Positions 20,451 to 32,129 of a stretch of DNA of 64,000 nucleotides are shown one piece after another. The first letter of the stretch is position 1; the number at the start of each line of letters is the position of its first letter. This stretch comes from Psococerastis gibbosa (taxonomy: Eukaryota; Arthropoda; Insecta; Psocodea; Psocidae), in NCBI GenBank assembly GCA_963971405.1, contig OZ020492.1, positions 7,750,001 through 7,814,000 of the forward strand, read 5' to 3'. The position numbers and the translations under genes are program-made. The notes under the pieces were generated by a model. It did no database searches and had not been told where the DNA came from. It was given only the letters and a program-made list of their open reading frames with translations.

Positions 20451-20914
20451 AAACTATACAAAATTTTAGCCAATTAGTGGGTTTCCATAGAAACGCAGGC
20501 ATTTTGGGGAATTTGAAACCACACAGTGAATTAGCCAAACGTGGAGAAACTTTTCCGTATGCATATTCATAATTATATTATAGTGCACTGTCCTTTAGCT
20601 GATAATATTAATTATATAAATTAATAATGCGATAAAATTTAACATCATTATTACTAATATTTAATATTGTTAACCGCAGCGTCCAGCTGCATTTGCAACG
20701 TAACAAGTCTGTATTTGGGTACGAGTATTTACTAATGATTTTTTTTAAAGGTTAATGCCTACAAACGCCTCCTGATCGCAGTTTGCCACACATCATCAAC
20801 TCATACGCACACAATAGAGACAACGAACACCGGCTAACTGCAAACCAGAAAGCGCGTTTACCCACATGGGTCTGGTGCTTAATTAATTAAAAAAAAAAAA
20901 TTAATTTATTTATC
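20451..20914. other. Unassigned AT-rich DNA
   Basis: Nothing recognised. Confidence 0.35.
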
Positions 20915-21050
20915 CCATTGACCTCTTCAACCGCTTCTGTAGGTTAGTACCCGTGTTGAGTAACAATAGGTCTCCGATCGCCCGGCGTGTAGAGACTAGC
21001 ACAAGTACAAGCACGCTACCACCTTGCCATCGAAGTCGATAACCTTTACC
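20915..21050 (-). mobile_element. SINE-C copy
   Basis: The minus strand carries GGCAAGGTGGTAGCGTGCTT, GTACTTGTGC, AGTCTCTACACGCC and GGTACTAACCTACAGAAGCG. Confidence 0.65.
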
Positions 21051-22010
21051 TCTTTGTTGCAAGCTACTGTGCCAAAGTCAAAGTTCATTAACTTGTTGGT
21101 TATACAATGTTTTACTATAATTTTTTTTTTTTACTCAATCTCATTACCACGGGCGCGCAAGATGGAGTAGCCATCGAAATAAACGCTGCCAGAAGGGAAG
21201 GGGGTCAGAAAAAATGACGAAATTAAGCCCTTGAACACCATGCATTATTTAAATTAAAATAAAACCGCGATGCTTTTAGAAGTTTAATTGTATCCATAAT
21301 TTATGACAGGAAAGGGTGGTGTAAGTAAGTGAGATCACCTTCACATTTTCTTTCATTACTTTGAGTAACTTCTGCGGTGGTTCTTTTGTTATTTTATTTA
21401 TTATTTTATTATCTACCCTTCGCTTTCCAAATTCTATTGAATTAGTTTCTTATTAAAATTTTCATGATGTTTACCCCCTTAGCTGGGTGAATTTTGAACC
21501 ATGTACTTTAAGGGTCCGCCCACCATCATAACTTCAGTTACGAAAATGAAATTTGAACGAAGCCACCATATTTTTTTGCCTTTCCTATACATAGAGACTT
21601 CCTGGGGATTCCTCTTTCCGCTGCTTCACCTTCTATGGTGGGAGCCGTCCTTAATAGCTAAATTGAGTTGGGTATTATAGTCAGCATTTTAGTAACTTTC
21701 AACCTCAATACATCATACATTTCAATTTTATTTCATTTCAATAATTTGATGGATGCATAATGCGCTTTTTACTCTGGCTTCTTCGATATTGAGGTACTTG
21801 CATAAAGCTAATGTTATATCAGTGACATATGGGTAATAAAATCATTTTCATATATCAAATCTCGCATTAAGCTTACCTAAATTATAGAGCTTCTTCAGCA
21901 AAGCTCTTTCATATATCTTGATTCAGCATTCAGGAGGATTTCTTTTTAGCTTTTACCTGATTTTTATTTTTGATGAGCTTTTTATGAACGTAGATCTTGC
22001 CTTGCCGACG
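21051..22010. other. Unassigned DNA
   Basis: No exon or clear repeat family. Confidence 0.4.
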
Positions 22011-22011
22011 A

Positions 22012-22135
22012 CCCTACCGCCGGTTTTTGGACACTATTGGTATTGAACTGCTAGCCCTTGCCAAGCTGGTTCACTCTTATGTCAACCCACAGTACCAATG
22101 GGCAGCTCAGGCATGCTTACCATTGTCATTGTAAC
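22012..22135 (-). repeat. Repeat D copy, partial
   Basis: It includes TTGCCAAGCTGGTTCACTC, TTATGTCAACC and TGCTTACCATTGTCATTGTAACA, the reverse complement of repeat D blocks. Confidence 0.5.
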
Positions 22136-22261
22136 AAGTGGATTTAGCTAAGTATGGGAATTCGTCTCGCGTTCATATGATAGATTTTTATTTTGAAGGG
22201 CTTTTTATAGATATACCTACAGGTACCCTGCCCTACATATTACCCCATTCTTTTTTCGCCG

Positions 22262-22375
22262 TTACTGGTACTGTTTTCGTAGGTACACGTCCGTTATGTC
22301 GCCCCAAACCGGCTACAAGTATAAATATTCTTACCATTGACGCTATGCAACAAGCGTGAGTCTGACTTAGCGAAG
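22262..22375 (-). repeat. Repeat D copy, partial and decayed
   Basis: TACTGGTACTGTTTTCGTAG, CAAACCGGCTACAAGTATAA and TTACCATTGACGCTATGCAA follow the repeat D order. It lies only 130 bp from the previous copy in the same orientation. Confidence 0.4.
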
Positions 22376-22588
22376 TTCGTGAACGAGTCGTTGAAAATAG
22401 GTAGTATAGTAGATTTGCGAAAGAGACCATACATTAAAAATTCTTTGGGGTTTTAGTAAAGCTTTCGATCGGTGCCTGCATTATTGAAATTCGAAACATG
22501 GAGATATAGGAGTGAGGGTCGAGAAAAATTCTGTGACTTTTGAACTTGGCCTGTTCAAAAAAGGGGGAGCTACAATGGTTGTCGTTTC

Positions 22589-22602
22589 GGGGGGGGGGGG
22601 GG
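22589..22602 (+). repeat. G homopolymer
   Basis: A run of about 13 G on the plus strand after GTTGTCGTTTC, with no recognised flanking element. Confidence 0.7.
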
Positions 22603-22764
22603 TAGAGGGTTGGAGAATCTGTTGACCAGTCGACATCCCTGTCTATTGATTTTGCTGTGGACACTGCAGGGATTTGTCGAAATCTGAATTTGCTTACCCT
22701 CTTTTGCCGCCTAATTTAGTTTGGAATTGAGGAATTCCGCCTAATGCCTAACATTTGAAAAGGC

Positions 22765-23115
22765 TATTTTTCAAATGACCGTGGTGTCATATTGCAACAG
22801 ACAGTGGAAATTCTATTCTTCTTTTTATGCTTCATCTTTCTTTTACCTGATGGCTGAATTGAGAATTGCTGATTTTTTTTCACATGACCGTGGTGCCATA
22901 TTACAACAGGGTCAATAATAGGTATCCTGAGAAAATTTAGTTTTCTTTGGAATCTCTTCAAGGAGGGAATGGCCCAGCTCTACTATGGGCATGGACGGGC
23001 TTTGGGTGAAGAAGAAGAAGGGGCAAGCTGATGGGATATTCTGCCTAAAAGTCTAAAATGGCTTTAATTTCCACCATTTTTCACATGGTGCCATATTTAA
23101 GAAGGAGCTATCTAC
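22765..23115 (+). repeat. Three degenerate direct repeats
   Basis: The phrase TTTTTCAAATGACCGTGGTG, then CATATTGCAACAG, near 22768 recurs near 22877 (TCACATGACCGTGGTGCCAT) and in shortened form near 23078 (TTTTTCACATGGTGCCATAT). Confidence 0.5.
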
Positions 23116-23269
23116 ACTGAGAAAGTCATATTTAATTTTTGGAATTTGTGCCGGCCCTTGAGCAATTTCATCCAGCGTTCAATGGTTTCTTATTTACTCG
23201 ACTGTCAAGGAGTGGTTATGTGTTTCGCGCGTTTGTCTGTAAAAATTCTTTATTACCTCATACCTTCCA

Positions 23270-23640
23270 GACGGCTGGATGGATTTTGACAGTTGAGGCA
23301 TCGTTATATTCGTCTTAACTACCCAAGTGTCCTTAGATAGGTTTTAAAAACAATGGCGGAATTTTTAAAATAGTTAGATAATCGTCATATTCTTATGAAA
23401 AAAGTAACCAGACCTATCGTGTTGGGTATAAAAATAATGAACATTAAAACGGGATTAAGAAAATATAAATGTTTTTCGAAAAAATAGCGATTTGGACAGT
23501 TGAGGCATAGTAATATTATTCATAACTATTCTTATTCTTAACTCATATGGGTTTAAAAAAAGAAATGATGGATTTTTATTATAGTTACATAATAGTAATA
23601 CGTTGTAATTAACAGTAAAATCGAAAGTTTGTTCATATTA
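23270..23640 (+). repeat. Degenerate 215-bp tandem duplication
   Basis: GGACAGTTGAGGCATAGTAA near 23494 echoes TGACAGTTGAGGCATCGTTA near 23288. Following phrases (TAGGTTTTAAAAACAATGGC against GGGTTTAAAAAAAGAAATGA) stay in register. No coding frame. Confidence 0.45.
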
Positions 23641-23870
23641 CTATTTAAAGACATTAGAATTTCTGAAAGAAAATCTCTGGATAGATTCCAACACATTCTT
23701 AAAGACTTTTCCAGGATCTGATTCTAATTTCCTGCACTCTTATTACCTAGTCATAGCTGCCTCAAAAAATGGGGGGCTTCGTCGATTGTGACTCTTTTCT
23801 AAATTAACAACCCCTATTTCGTCATTTGTCATCGGAGTGCAGTAAATTTTAATTATAATAAATAATTACT

Positions 23871-24032
23871 TTTGTCCCATTGCTAAGCCAACCTGGTTGA
23901 GTTAAGGCTATACAACCAACCCTCTCTTACACTATAGTAGGAATAGTTGCATCCCCTCCAAAGTATGGCAAACGTTGGGATCAAACCAGCAACTTCACTG
24001 TTGAAAGTCAAAGTCCGTACCACTACTCAGAT
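23871..24032 (-). mobile_element. SINE-A copy
   Basis: It is the reverse complement of the SINE-A tail (GGGACAAAAGTA, AACCAGGTTGGCTTAGCAAT) through the head (ACTTTGACTTTC, AGTGGTACGGACT). The B box is degraded to GGTTTGATCCC. Confidence 0.7.
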
Positions 24033-24429
24033 ATTTGATGGCTCCTTCTGGATAGGAGACTGGTGGCATTAATTCAGACAGGGTCCGCTGGTGGTATTTT
24101 TTAAGAAAATCTATTGTCTAAAAATAGCAATATGAGAATATATCCCATTTTACTTTGCTAATTGCCTATATCCATGGACATTCTCCGGATAATCCTATAT
24201 AAAATAATTCTCCTCACGCGCTCACCCTTTTTTTATACGGTCGGAAGGCAATTTTTGATGGAGACCTGAACTGTGGAACGGACGGTTAGAAAGGGAATAT
24301 TTTTGACTGGGTCCACCCAACCCCAATAAAAAAGATCAGTAGGCAAGATAGTTATAGTGAATCCTCCACTGGTCCCCGGACCAACAACTCAATGCGTTGT
24401 CGCGGCACGCGGTGTTTTTATTATTTCTC
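24033..24429. other. Unassigned DNA
   Basis: Nothing recognised apart from a GGTCCCCGGACC palindrome near 24369. Confidence 0.35.
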
Positions 24430-24444
24430 AAGCAAACCCCATTG

Positions 24445-24568
24445 GACTTACTTACTTACTAGGCAACGCCCACCCTTTGCATTTCGGCCATTTGGTGACG
24501 CGCTGCCCAGTAGCGACGTGCTATACACCTCGCGTCATGCCCGGCGATCGGCCACACGCCAACAAATG
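24445..24568 (-). mobile_element. 5'-truncated LINE end with 15-bp target duplication
   Basis: Identical 15-bp copies AAGCAAACCCCATTG lie at 24430-24444 and 24569-24583. Read on the minus strand the GC-rich insert is open to a stop, ending WAARHQMAEMQRVGVA, then a (AGTA)n tail. This is the expected anatomy of a non-LTR retrotransposon truncated to its last ~110 bp: ORF2 C-terminus, stop, short tandem-repeat tail and target duplication. The perfect duplication implies a recent insertion. The plus-strand frames here are shadows. Confidence 0.8.
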
Positions 24569-24583
24569 AAGCAAACCCCATTG

Positions 24584-25150
24584 TCAAACTAGTTTAAAAG
24601 TCTAAAAAAAGTCGTGGGATGCGATTTTTTAAATTACATTTCTTCCCTTTACAGAGACTATTATGTCGCGTTAAGTGATAAAAGTTCTCAATGATAATGG
24701 CGAAGTACAAGAACTAAACAGCAGATAATGAAAACATGCAAAAGAGCGTTTTTCTTCAAGCACCATTGGAAATTCATTTTCCATACTGAGACGCACAGAA
24801 GGGGGGGAAACAATTGCAATATGTATTTGAAAGAGAGTCGTTCATATTTTCTTCTCATCGCCCCGTTCCCCCAGTCCCCAGTAAGCGATACTTAAGTGTG
24901 GGGAAAGTATGACAAATCACATATAATTTTGATATTTCTACGAGGGATCCGATGCAATTCGAATAGAGTGTACTTCGCTAATCTCCCTTGTATGCTGCTT
25001 ATGGGGGAACTGCTCCGTTATTATTATTATTTTTATCCAGAATTTTATTAATCACACTGTCAGCAGGCAGTTGGCGTCCCACAAATTTTCTTTAGTGTCG
25101 CTTTTCATCAGCGTCATTTGCTAACAATTTCAAATTTAGTACTGTTGGTA
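24584..25150. other. Unassigned DNA
   Basis: No exon or repeat recognised. Confidence 0.35.
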
Positions 25151-25154
25151 GAGA

Positions 25155-25315
25155 AAGATTTCCCCCCGGGCCAGGGTCCACGCAATACTATTGGGTACTC
25201 TACGCTCACTGGTAAGGTAAAACGCGACTTTCGGGCATTTTGCTGACCACAGCATCTCAAATAGAGCAATCGCCGAGAGGTCATCGAGAAGTCCTCAGGT
25301 CTATTCTTATGTATG
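25155..25315 (+). mobile_element. SINE-H body fragment
   Basis: GGGCCAGGGTCCACGCAATA, TTGGGTACTCTACG and TTTCGGGCATTTTGCTGACC match parts of 17985-18162 and 52165-52345. The tRNA-like head is absent. Confidence 0.5.
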
Positions 25316-26271
25316 GATGGTAAATAATATGTATAATTAATAAATATGTTTTTATTTTAATTGTTCTGTTATAATAACCTCCCAACGCGCTACAATGGAT
25401 TAATTGAACTCTATTTATATGATGCATAGAATAGAATAGAATTTACTGATCCATTACGACACAAACAGTCCATTCGGCAATCGTCAGTTAAAAACAATGA
25501 AAATACTAAACACAAAAAATCATTTAGTAAATTTTGTCCGCAAACATTACAACTTAGATGGCACATACAATATATATGGATATATAATCTGATAATAAGA
25601 AAAAGAAATTTCCATTGGCATAAATTGTGGAAACATATGCACTCTGAGAAATGACAGGAAAACAATGTGACTAGTGTGCACCCTAAGTTGCTCTGTGGTC
25701 TCATTCCAGCCATCATTCTGTCAGAACGCACATAATTATACTCACACGGACTGACTCCGCCGGATAGACAGTGGAGGCGACTCCACGACGACTAGTATGA
25801 CTGACTCCAATAAGTCCGACCGGACTTAAAATACAGTCTCATTGCATGTTTAAGGACCCCGGCAGACTCAATATTGCTAGTAATTGGTAACTCATCGAAT
25901 TAAACTTTTGTTCAATATACCTCCAATATTCACCACATTGTAGAATGAAGATCAGTACCTTCAAAATTGTAACTGTGGATAGTTCTTATTATATCAATGA
26001 ACGACACTTGACACTGAAGTATTGTGACTATAAATTGCTGTTCATAGGGTACGTAAGCGATAGTGTTCTGTATCGACTGACTCGACCACATAAGACGGAC
26101 GTATGGTATGGTGGTATGAGCATCGGAATCGGAATTATCGGAATTACAAGCAAGGCTCGCGGAGGATTCAGTCCGATGGAGTCAGACCACTTCCCATTGA
26201 AGTCCGGACTTGATTCCAGCAATTGTGCGGAGTTACACATCACTTTCTGGTGGGGATTGGCAGGAGTGAGT
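25316..26271. other. Unassigned DNA
   Basis: No exon recognised. Dense short motifs around TCGGAATCGGAATTATCGGA (about 26122-26142) and GTCCGACCGGAC (25825) are not explained. Confidence 0.35.
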
Positions 26272-26410
26272 GAGACGGTTATTGAATAGTTACGATATGG
26301 GGACGAATGATCCCACTAATTCTAGGCCTACCAAATAATAAAAAACTGCTCGGAGTTAATGACGCAAAATGGCGCCAAACCTATAAACACAAAATAAAAA
26401 GTACAAAAGT
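26272..26410 (+). repeat. Repeat J copy, uninterrupted
   Basis: GGTTATTGAATAGTTACGAT, TAGGCCTACC and GGCGCCAAACCTATAAACAC run without the MITE found at 19963-20345, marking the empty site of that insertion. Confidence 0.6.
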
Positions 26411-27035
26411 AGAATATGGGGTAATAATTACCGGGAAAACTCTCAATGATTCTTTATCATAAAGAAATTGTAGTTTTGATTATATAATACAGGAAACGAA
26501 GTATTGTAGTATTGTAGTATGGTAATAATAAAATAAGCATGGCGGTTTTCTACATAGTAGGCCCATAAGATACAATATGATGTAGGCTGATGAAATTAGG
26601 CTACATAATAATGCAACAGTCTTGAAGATTGCTTTTAATCTCTTTCTTTGCCTTTGATATACTTGAGAAATTGAAGAGCCTTTTAGAAAGTGTAGTAAAG
26701 CATAACTCAACATTCCTTTACCATCTTTATTATTACACTTTAGAAGGAAATACCTGCGAAATAAAATTTTCTTGCCAATCTTCTGACGTCTATTCTTTTC
26801 TAAGTCTAATTTTACTGCTAAGTTCATTTATTTGGTTTTTTTAGTAATGCTTCGGTCGATTTTTGAGTCGATATGTCTAATAGATTTTATCGACGTCCCC
26901 GTATCGTTGCTACTCAACAATCGTCCCACACACTCCTGCCAATTCCTATCAGATCCAAATACGAGGACGTATATGGTTAATGAGAGCTTAGCAAGAGGTT
27001 GCTCATGTTTCAAATCTACGTAATTGTAACTATTA
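26411..27035. other. Unassigned AT-rich DNA
   Basis: Several 60-115 codon frames exist on both strands but show A/T-driven composition and no family signature. Confidence 0.4.
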
Positions 27036-27145
27036 TTATTATTATTATACCAAAGATGATATTGTATTGTATACTTTTGTAAATATATGCTCCTTGTCCA
27101 GGGAATACTGGGCAAGGAAAAGAAAGAAGAAAGAAAGAAGGATAT
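27036..27145 (+). mobile_element. LINE 3' tail with hairpin
   Basis: TGTAAATATATGCTCCTTGT then CCAGGGAATACTGGGCAAGG with an A/G-rich end. The arms CCTTGTCCAG and CTGGGCAAGG pair with one G-T wobble. See also 10844 and 27398. Confidence 0.65.
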
Positions 27146-27397
27146 TAAATGAACTTCCCCCATAAATGAAAAAATTTAAACAGATGGGTGAGTTAAAAGC
27201 GGGCATCAAGAAATGGTTGGAAGGATGGAAAGAGAAATGAGAAATTGTCAATGGGAGGAAATAATAATAAAAACCGCCTATTAATATTTATATAACAAGC
27301 AAAAATAAAATAAAATGAACTCTATAAAAATAAAAATAAATATACTGTATAAGTCCTTTTTTGTCCCAATCAAGCGCTAGCTTGGGGATGCGGAATG

Positions 27398-27465
27398 TAT
27401 TTCATTTTGTAAATATATGCTCCTTGTCCAGGGAATACTGGGCAGGGAAAAGAAAGAAAGAAGAT
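27398..27465 (+). mobile_element. LINE 3' tail with hairpin
   Basis: It is almost identical to 27080-27145 (TGTAAATATATGCTCCTTGT, AATACTGGGCAGGGAAAAG). It lies about 310 bp downstream of it in the same orientation, so either a local duplication or two insertions. Confidence 0.65.
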
Positions 27466-27649
27466 TGTTCATTTACTTTTTACTTTAATTACTTTACTAT
27501 ACTATTATTACTTTTTACTTTAATTTATAACTTTAAATGGTATGAAACTGATTTGAAATTAAAACTAAGTTCTTTGCTAACACAGACCTGAAATAAAAAA
27601 CATGTTGCATCATCTATAGCGTTTACTGTGCGAGCCCCCAAGTTTATTA

Positions 27650-27770
27650 ACTTAGGGGTCCCACCGGATTTTTGTATTACAAGGGTATAATTGAATAATT
27701 GATTATATTTATAAATATATTCCTCCGGCGCAGGGGAGTACCGGCCGAAGAAGAAGAATTATTATTAAAT
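27650..27770 (+). mobile_element. LINE 3' tail, divergent hairpin
   Basis: GGGGTCCCACCGGATTTTTG, then ATTCCTCCGGCGCAGGGGAG and TACCGGCCGAAGAAGAAGAA. The loop AGGGGAGTAC is conserved against 10915-10942. The arms changed on both sides (CTCCGGC with GCCGAAG) and still pair largely. Confidence 0.55.
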
Positions 27771-28627
27771 TGTAATGCTATTTTTGTTGGCTTATGAAAT
27801 TAGTTGCTTCCAAAATATGAACAATAACTGTGTCTACTTTCACGTCGAAAAATTAGCCGTTTTCTCTCTTAGTGCGCTAAATTGTAAATTTGGAGAAAGA
27901 AAAAAAAGTTACTTTATCAGTCTTTCTCTTAATTTAAACGGTAACTAATTTTAAGTGTAAAGATGAAGGATTTAGAAATAAACGTACTCAGCAATTTTAT
28001 ATAAAAACATTTACATGTAAATTTAGCTCCAGAGCAACTTAAAAAGAAATAAAAACTGAAGTTCCTTCCTTATTTATGTGAAGTGTAATAGGTACTAAAC
28101 TTTACAATGGAGCTCCCTATGCCGGACTGGGGGTCCTTTTACATCATTCCAATTTATGCTGCAAACAATGCTATCTCAATTCAATTTTGCTTGTATTTGC
28201 GAAAGGGAGTCACAAGATTTTATTACTATCACTGATTTTTTTGAATATCTTATTAGCTTCAGCAAAATCGATTGTAAAATAAGGATAGACATTATTGGTT
28301 TTATTTCGTCTCCCTTTTCCGCTTCGTTCACTGTCTGCTGTCGTATGCCCCGAAGTTCAATGAAAATAAGATTGTTAAATTTATTTCAAAATTGTTTTGG
28401 AACTTTTGTGATGATTAATACTTCATTACCCAATAGCTCATAACAATCTTTAATATTATCTCTTTCCTGAAAAAAATTTCTCGGGCTATAATTTTAACGC
28501 GTGGGAACCTCTTTAAGGACGGGAAACTTTTGCAGGTGCATAAAATCAGTTTTCACTGAAAATATCGATCGATCACCTGTCATTGGGGAAAGAAGAGGTA
28601 TTCATCTACATTATTATTTGTTGTTGT
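27771..28627. other. Unassigned AT-rich DNA
   Basis: A 95-codon plus frame at 28156-28443 has no recognisable family and low-complexity composition. Confidence 0.35.
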
Positions 28628-28909
28628 TTCCTACGTCTACTTTCAGCATTTCTGCTTTAAGCAACCCTGTCAGCCGGCGGGTGAAGTGAGTATGTTTGTT
28701 AACTTGGGGCACCCTAAGGGCAGACTCTTTCTCCTCGGGGGAAGGGGAGTTGACTGACAGGGTGGACCTCCTGATTATAGCGGATTCCGAACCACTTGGG
28801 GAACATAGTAAAGTCACACGATTAAAGCGGAGGTGACCAGAACTCGACACGCACGTAGACTGACTGGTATAGTCTCAGCGCGTTATCATGTCCCACCATG
28901 TTCCCCTGC
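28628..28909 (-). mobile_element. SINE-B, near full-length
   Basis: It is the reverse complement of 3860-4147 over its whole length, from CTTTCAGCATTTCTGCTTTA and GCAACCCTGTCAGCC to CATGTCCCACCATGTTCCCC. It carries a CGGGGGAAGGGGAG variation. Frames here follow the SINE. Confidence 0.75.
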
Positions 28910-30420
28910 CACCACTGTGCACACTAGCAAGTTTGCCGCAGTTTGAATTATGCTCTGTTCTCATGGATTCAATATAGTAATCTACATTATTTGACTACTA
29001 GCAGAGTCAGACAGTGGAACTTGATTTGTATACAAATTTATAGTGGAAGTAGTTTAGTTACTGTGGTCTATGGTGGTAGTGACGGCCATATGAAAAAGTG
29101 TAGTTCCCTGATAGCCCTTAAAATGTAGAACCTTTTCTTCTATCTATAGTAGTAATTCATGTATAAGAAACCAGGTACGAGTGAGCCCGTACATGCTTTC
29201 TGTAAGGTAATCTGCAATATGTAAGGTTACTTTAAAGCAGCGAAGTTATTTTTTCCATTGGTAAGTTCGCCAAATTGTAACTTCTTACATCCCATTTAGC
29301 TTCTCTATCGCGCTTAAATCCCCATTTACATTTCATTTTTCGCAAAATATGAGGTGGAAAATTTGGGTTTGCTTTGCATATCACGCAATCAAAAGGTGAA
29401 AGCCAAAATGGGGAAGGCAGGCGCCAAGGAAATCTCTCACAATTTCATTGAGCATTCCATCGAATTCTTTACATTTTCCTAAAAGTGGATACTTAACATA
29501 CTTTCTTTGCCCATTTCCTCAGGCATAAGAAACAATCTATGGTGTAATAAGGGGAAGTTGTAGACATTGAGTTGAGTCGCCCAGACGTGGAATTCCATTT
29601 TTCTTCCCTCTTTCCCCTTTTCTTCTTCTCTACCTCTTAAGGCAACCTCCATTGAACTTTCAAAATAAGTCACAACTTTGCCGATTCTTTCAATTTTTAT
29701 CGCTGACTCACTAGAAACGAAGGAAGTACCATCAACACGTTTGAATCCCTGCAGTATTTTTTGCAGACTACTGACTGAGAAGCATTTTCTGTGGAAATTA
29801 TCAGGAAAACTATCAAAGTGACTGAAAATGAAAAAAAAGTCGACGTTTCTTTAACTTAGTGAGAGGAAGTTTGCGATTTGCGTTGAGAATCATTGTTTAT
29901 TTTCACTTCCTTATGATTTAACGGGAATTGTTACTCTGCTGGGACTTCTACAATTTATACGGGATGTTTTTCTCGTTGAACCTATTAGAAAAGCATTGAA
30001 GTATAAAACAGTAGGTTTAAGATATTTTCTGCCAGACCTACCACCCAATGGGTAGCTTACCTTCTCCAGTTGGGAAAACGTGGCTGCCGATCATGTAATA
30101 ATAATAATAATACGTGTATTTAACCAAAAAAACAGTACACATTTTTCTAGTAACCGGTGACACAAAGCCAATAAAGGCGCGTTGGGATCACCGCTGCTGG
30201 GTTCGGCCCCGATAGCAAAGAAAAAAAATGGTTTGCATATTATTCGGCTTTGTCTGTTTCCAAATAAATGCTTATTTATTTATTTTTATTTAAAGGGTTA
30301 CCATTTGATGGCGGTTTTTTTAGTTGTCTCTCTCTGGAATATTTTTCTCACTGAGCCTATTAGTCAAGAACTGAATATGTAAGAAACCGAAAATTTGTTC
30401 ATTAAGGTTAGCATGAAAAC
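28910..30420. other. Unassigned DNA, 1.5 kb
   Basis: GTACGAGTGAGCCCGTACAT then GCTTTC at 29174-29199 matches the hairpin at the left end of family I, as a solitary terminus. GGGAAAACGTGGCTGCCGAT near 30072 resembles SINE-H. Otherwise nothing recognised. Confidence 0.4.
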
Positions 30421-30485
30421 AAGACTTTATAGTCTTATTGTTCGCCTTTTGTTTGCAATAAAGTCGTTTTTTCATTTCATTTCAT
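30421..30485 (+). mobile_element. Retroelement 3' tail with (TTTCA)n
   Basis: AGTCTTATTGTTCGCCTTTT then GCAATAAAGTCG and TTTCATTTCATTTCA, the same tail as 13601-13665. Confidence 0.55.
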
Positions 30486-31040
30486 AGCCCGATACCCCTA
30501 AGGTGGTAAAATGTTGCATATGGTGAATATTATGTCTTGCCTGCTGGCGTACTTTATTCTAAGGTTAAAAAAGTGAACAAAACAATGTTGAGTAGCATTT
30601 TGCATTCTAAAAATAATTTGTTTATTGCAACCCCAGAATAAGCTTTTCTTAAAACCCCACAGTTTGCCTGCTGCATTATAACACTAAGTGTTACAAATTG
30701 TACGCGATGTAACTAAATAATCTACCAATCTACTAACTTATTTATTGCAGCAAAAATAGACACTGTGAACGCAATACCATGGGATGTCACGCACAGAAAG
30801 GGGGGGGGGGGCGTCCGGGGGCGTTCACAATATCAGGTTTAGATAAGCTTTTCTAGCGAATGCCTTTCAATAAAAACTTGCTTTTTTTAATCGTGTATCG
30901 ACTTTTCTGTTTTTAAGGGTTTTTGTAATGAAATAATATTTTTATTATTGTTTTGGTGTATGGAGTTAGAGGGTGCATTGAAAGAGTGAAGAGCCGTAAG
31001 TAGCTGACCCCTGTAAATTTTTTTTATCATTGTTTAAAAA
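30486..31040. other. Unassigned DNA with G run
   Basis: A run of about 12 G at 30799-30810 is followed by CGTCCGGGGGCG. No gene was recognised. Confidence 0.4.
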
Positions 31041-31044
31041 GATA

Positions 31045-31208
31045 AAATCGCGTACAAACAATTGAATGAATGTATCCGATTAACCTCTTCAATCGCCCCA
31101 ATAAGTAACCTAATAGGTACTTGTGTTGAGTTACGACAAGTCTCCGACCGCAAGGTGTGTAGAGACTCGCACAAGTACAAGCACGCTACCACCTTGCCAC
31201 CAAAGTTG
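31045..31208 (-). mobile_element. SINE-C copy
   Basis: The minus strand has GGTGGCAAGGTGGTAGCGTG, CTTGTACTTGTGCGAGTCTC, the TCGTAACTCAACACAAGTAC body and the 3' end CATTCAATTGTTTGTACGCG. This is the best-preserved member of the family. Confidence 0.75.
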
Positions 31209-31650
31209 CAAGTGGTTATAGAGGCGATAAATACCTACCATATAGTAAATGTATGGTAGATCGTGCTTAGATATCACAGGTACTAGGTAGGATCAGGTAT
31301 CGGCCTGTATCACAATTCATAACACACGATAAGCCCCTCTCCACTCCACTGAAGGAATTATATACATATTATATTGTTTGTAACCAGTCCGTCGGGATTT
31401 CGGCTAATCCAAGACTGACGTTGAGCAGCAATTGCTGACGGCCGTATTAACCCGCCTGCCAATATAACACGTATCTGACAGTCAATAATACAGTATGCTT
31501 TTGTTGCAACAGTGGCAATATCGATTGAAAGCCTACTGTTTGGGCGACAAAGGGACGCATTGCCCTGATTTGTCCATAAAGACTTAATATTTTGACGCTT
31601 TTATTTAAATGGGATCAGATTTTTTTTTAACACCTGCGCTCAAAACCATT
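31209..31650. other. Unassigned DNA
   Basis: Nothing recognised. Confidence 0.35.
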
Positions 31651-31652
31651 TA

Positions 31653-31889
31653 AAATGGAAATTGGAGAAAATTATTTCGATCGTATAAAAGAAGTTTCAT
31701 TGCGTGCGTTTGTTCAAATTTACTCCGGTTTACTGGTCGAAAAGCTCGAGTTGAGTTGATGAACATTTTTAATGTGGAAATTGGAGAAAAATATTACGAT
31801 CGTATTAAGGAAGTTTCATTGCGTGCGTTTGTTCAAATTTACTCCGGTTTACTGGTCGAAAAGTTCGAGTTGAGTCGATGAAAATTTTT
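31653..31889 (+). repeat. Recent 121-bp tandem duplication
   Basis: Two units start with TGGAAATTGGAGAAAA-like sequence (near 31658 and 31779) and share AAGTTTCATTGCGTGCGTTT, GTTCAAATTTACTCCGGTTT and ACTGGTCGAAAAG with very few differences. High identity suggests a recent event. Confidence 0.85.
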
Positions 31890-32129
31890 TTACTAGTAGC
31901 TCAAAGCGTTTTGTAGCAAAAATGTGGCAAAATTGTATGTTAAAAAAAAAGCGGATATGGGCGAAAAAACTGATTCATTGGACCTTCCACGTCACGCTGC
32001 AAAGCTAAAACCCATATGCATTGGCTTATGGTACTTCCGTAAGCTCAGGAAATCCATTGTCCGTCCCAATTGCACCTCCAAGTCACAATGAAAAAGAAAA
32101 AAAAAATCAACAAGGCATTTCTCTAAACC

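Noticed and set aside
27361-27591. 76-codon frame
   Set aside because: It overlaps a retroelement tail and A/T-rich simple sequence.
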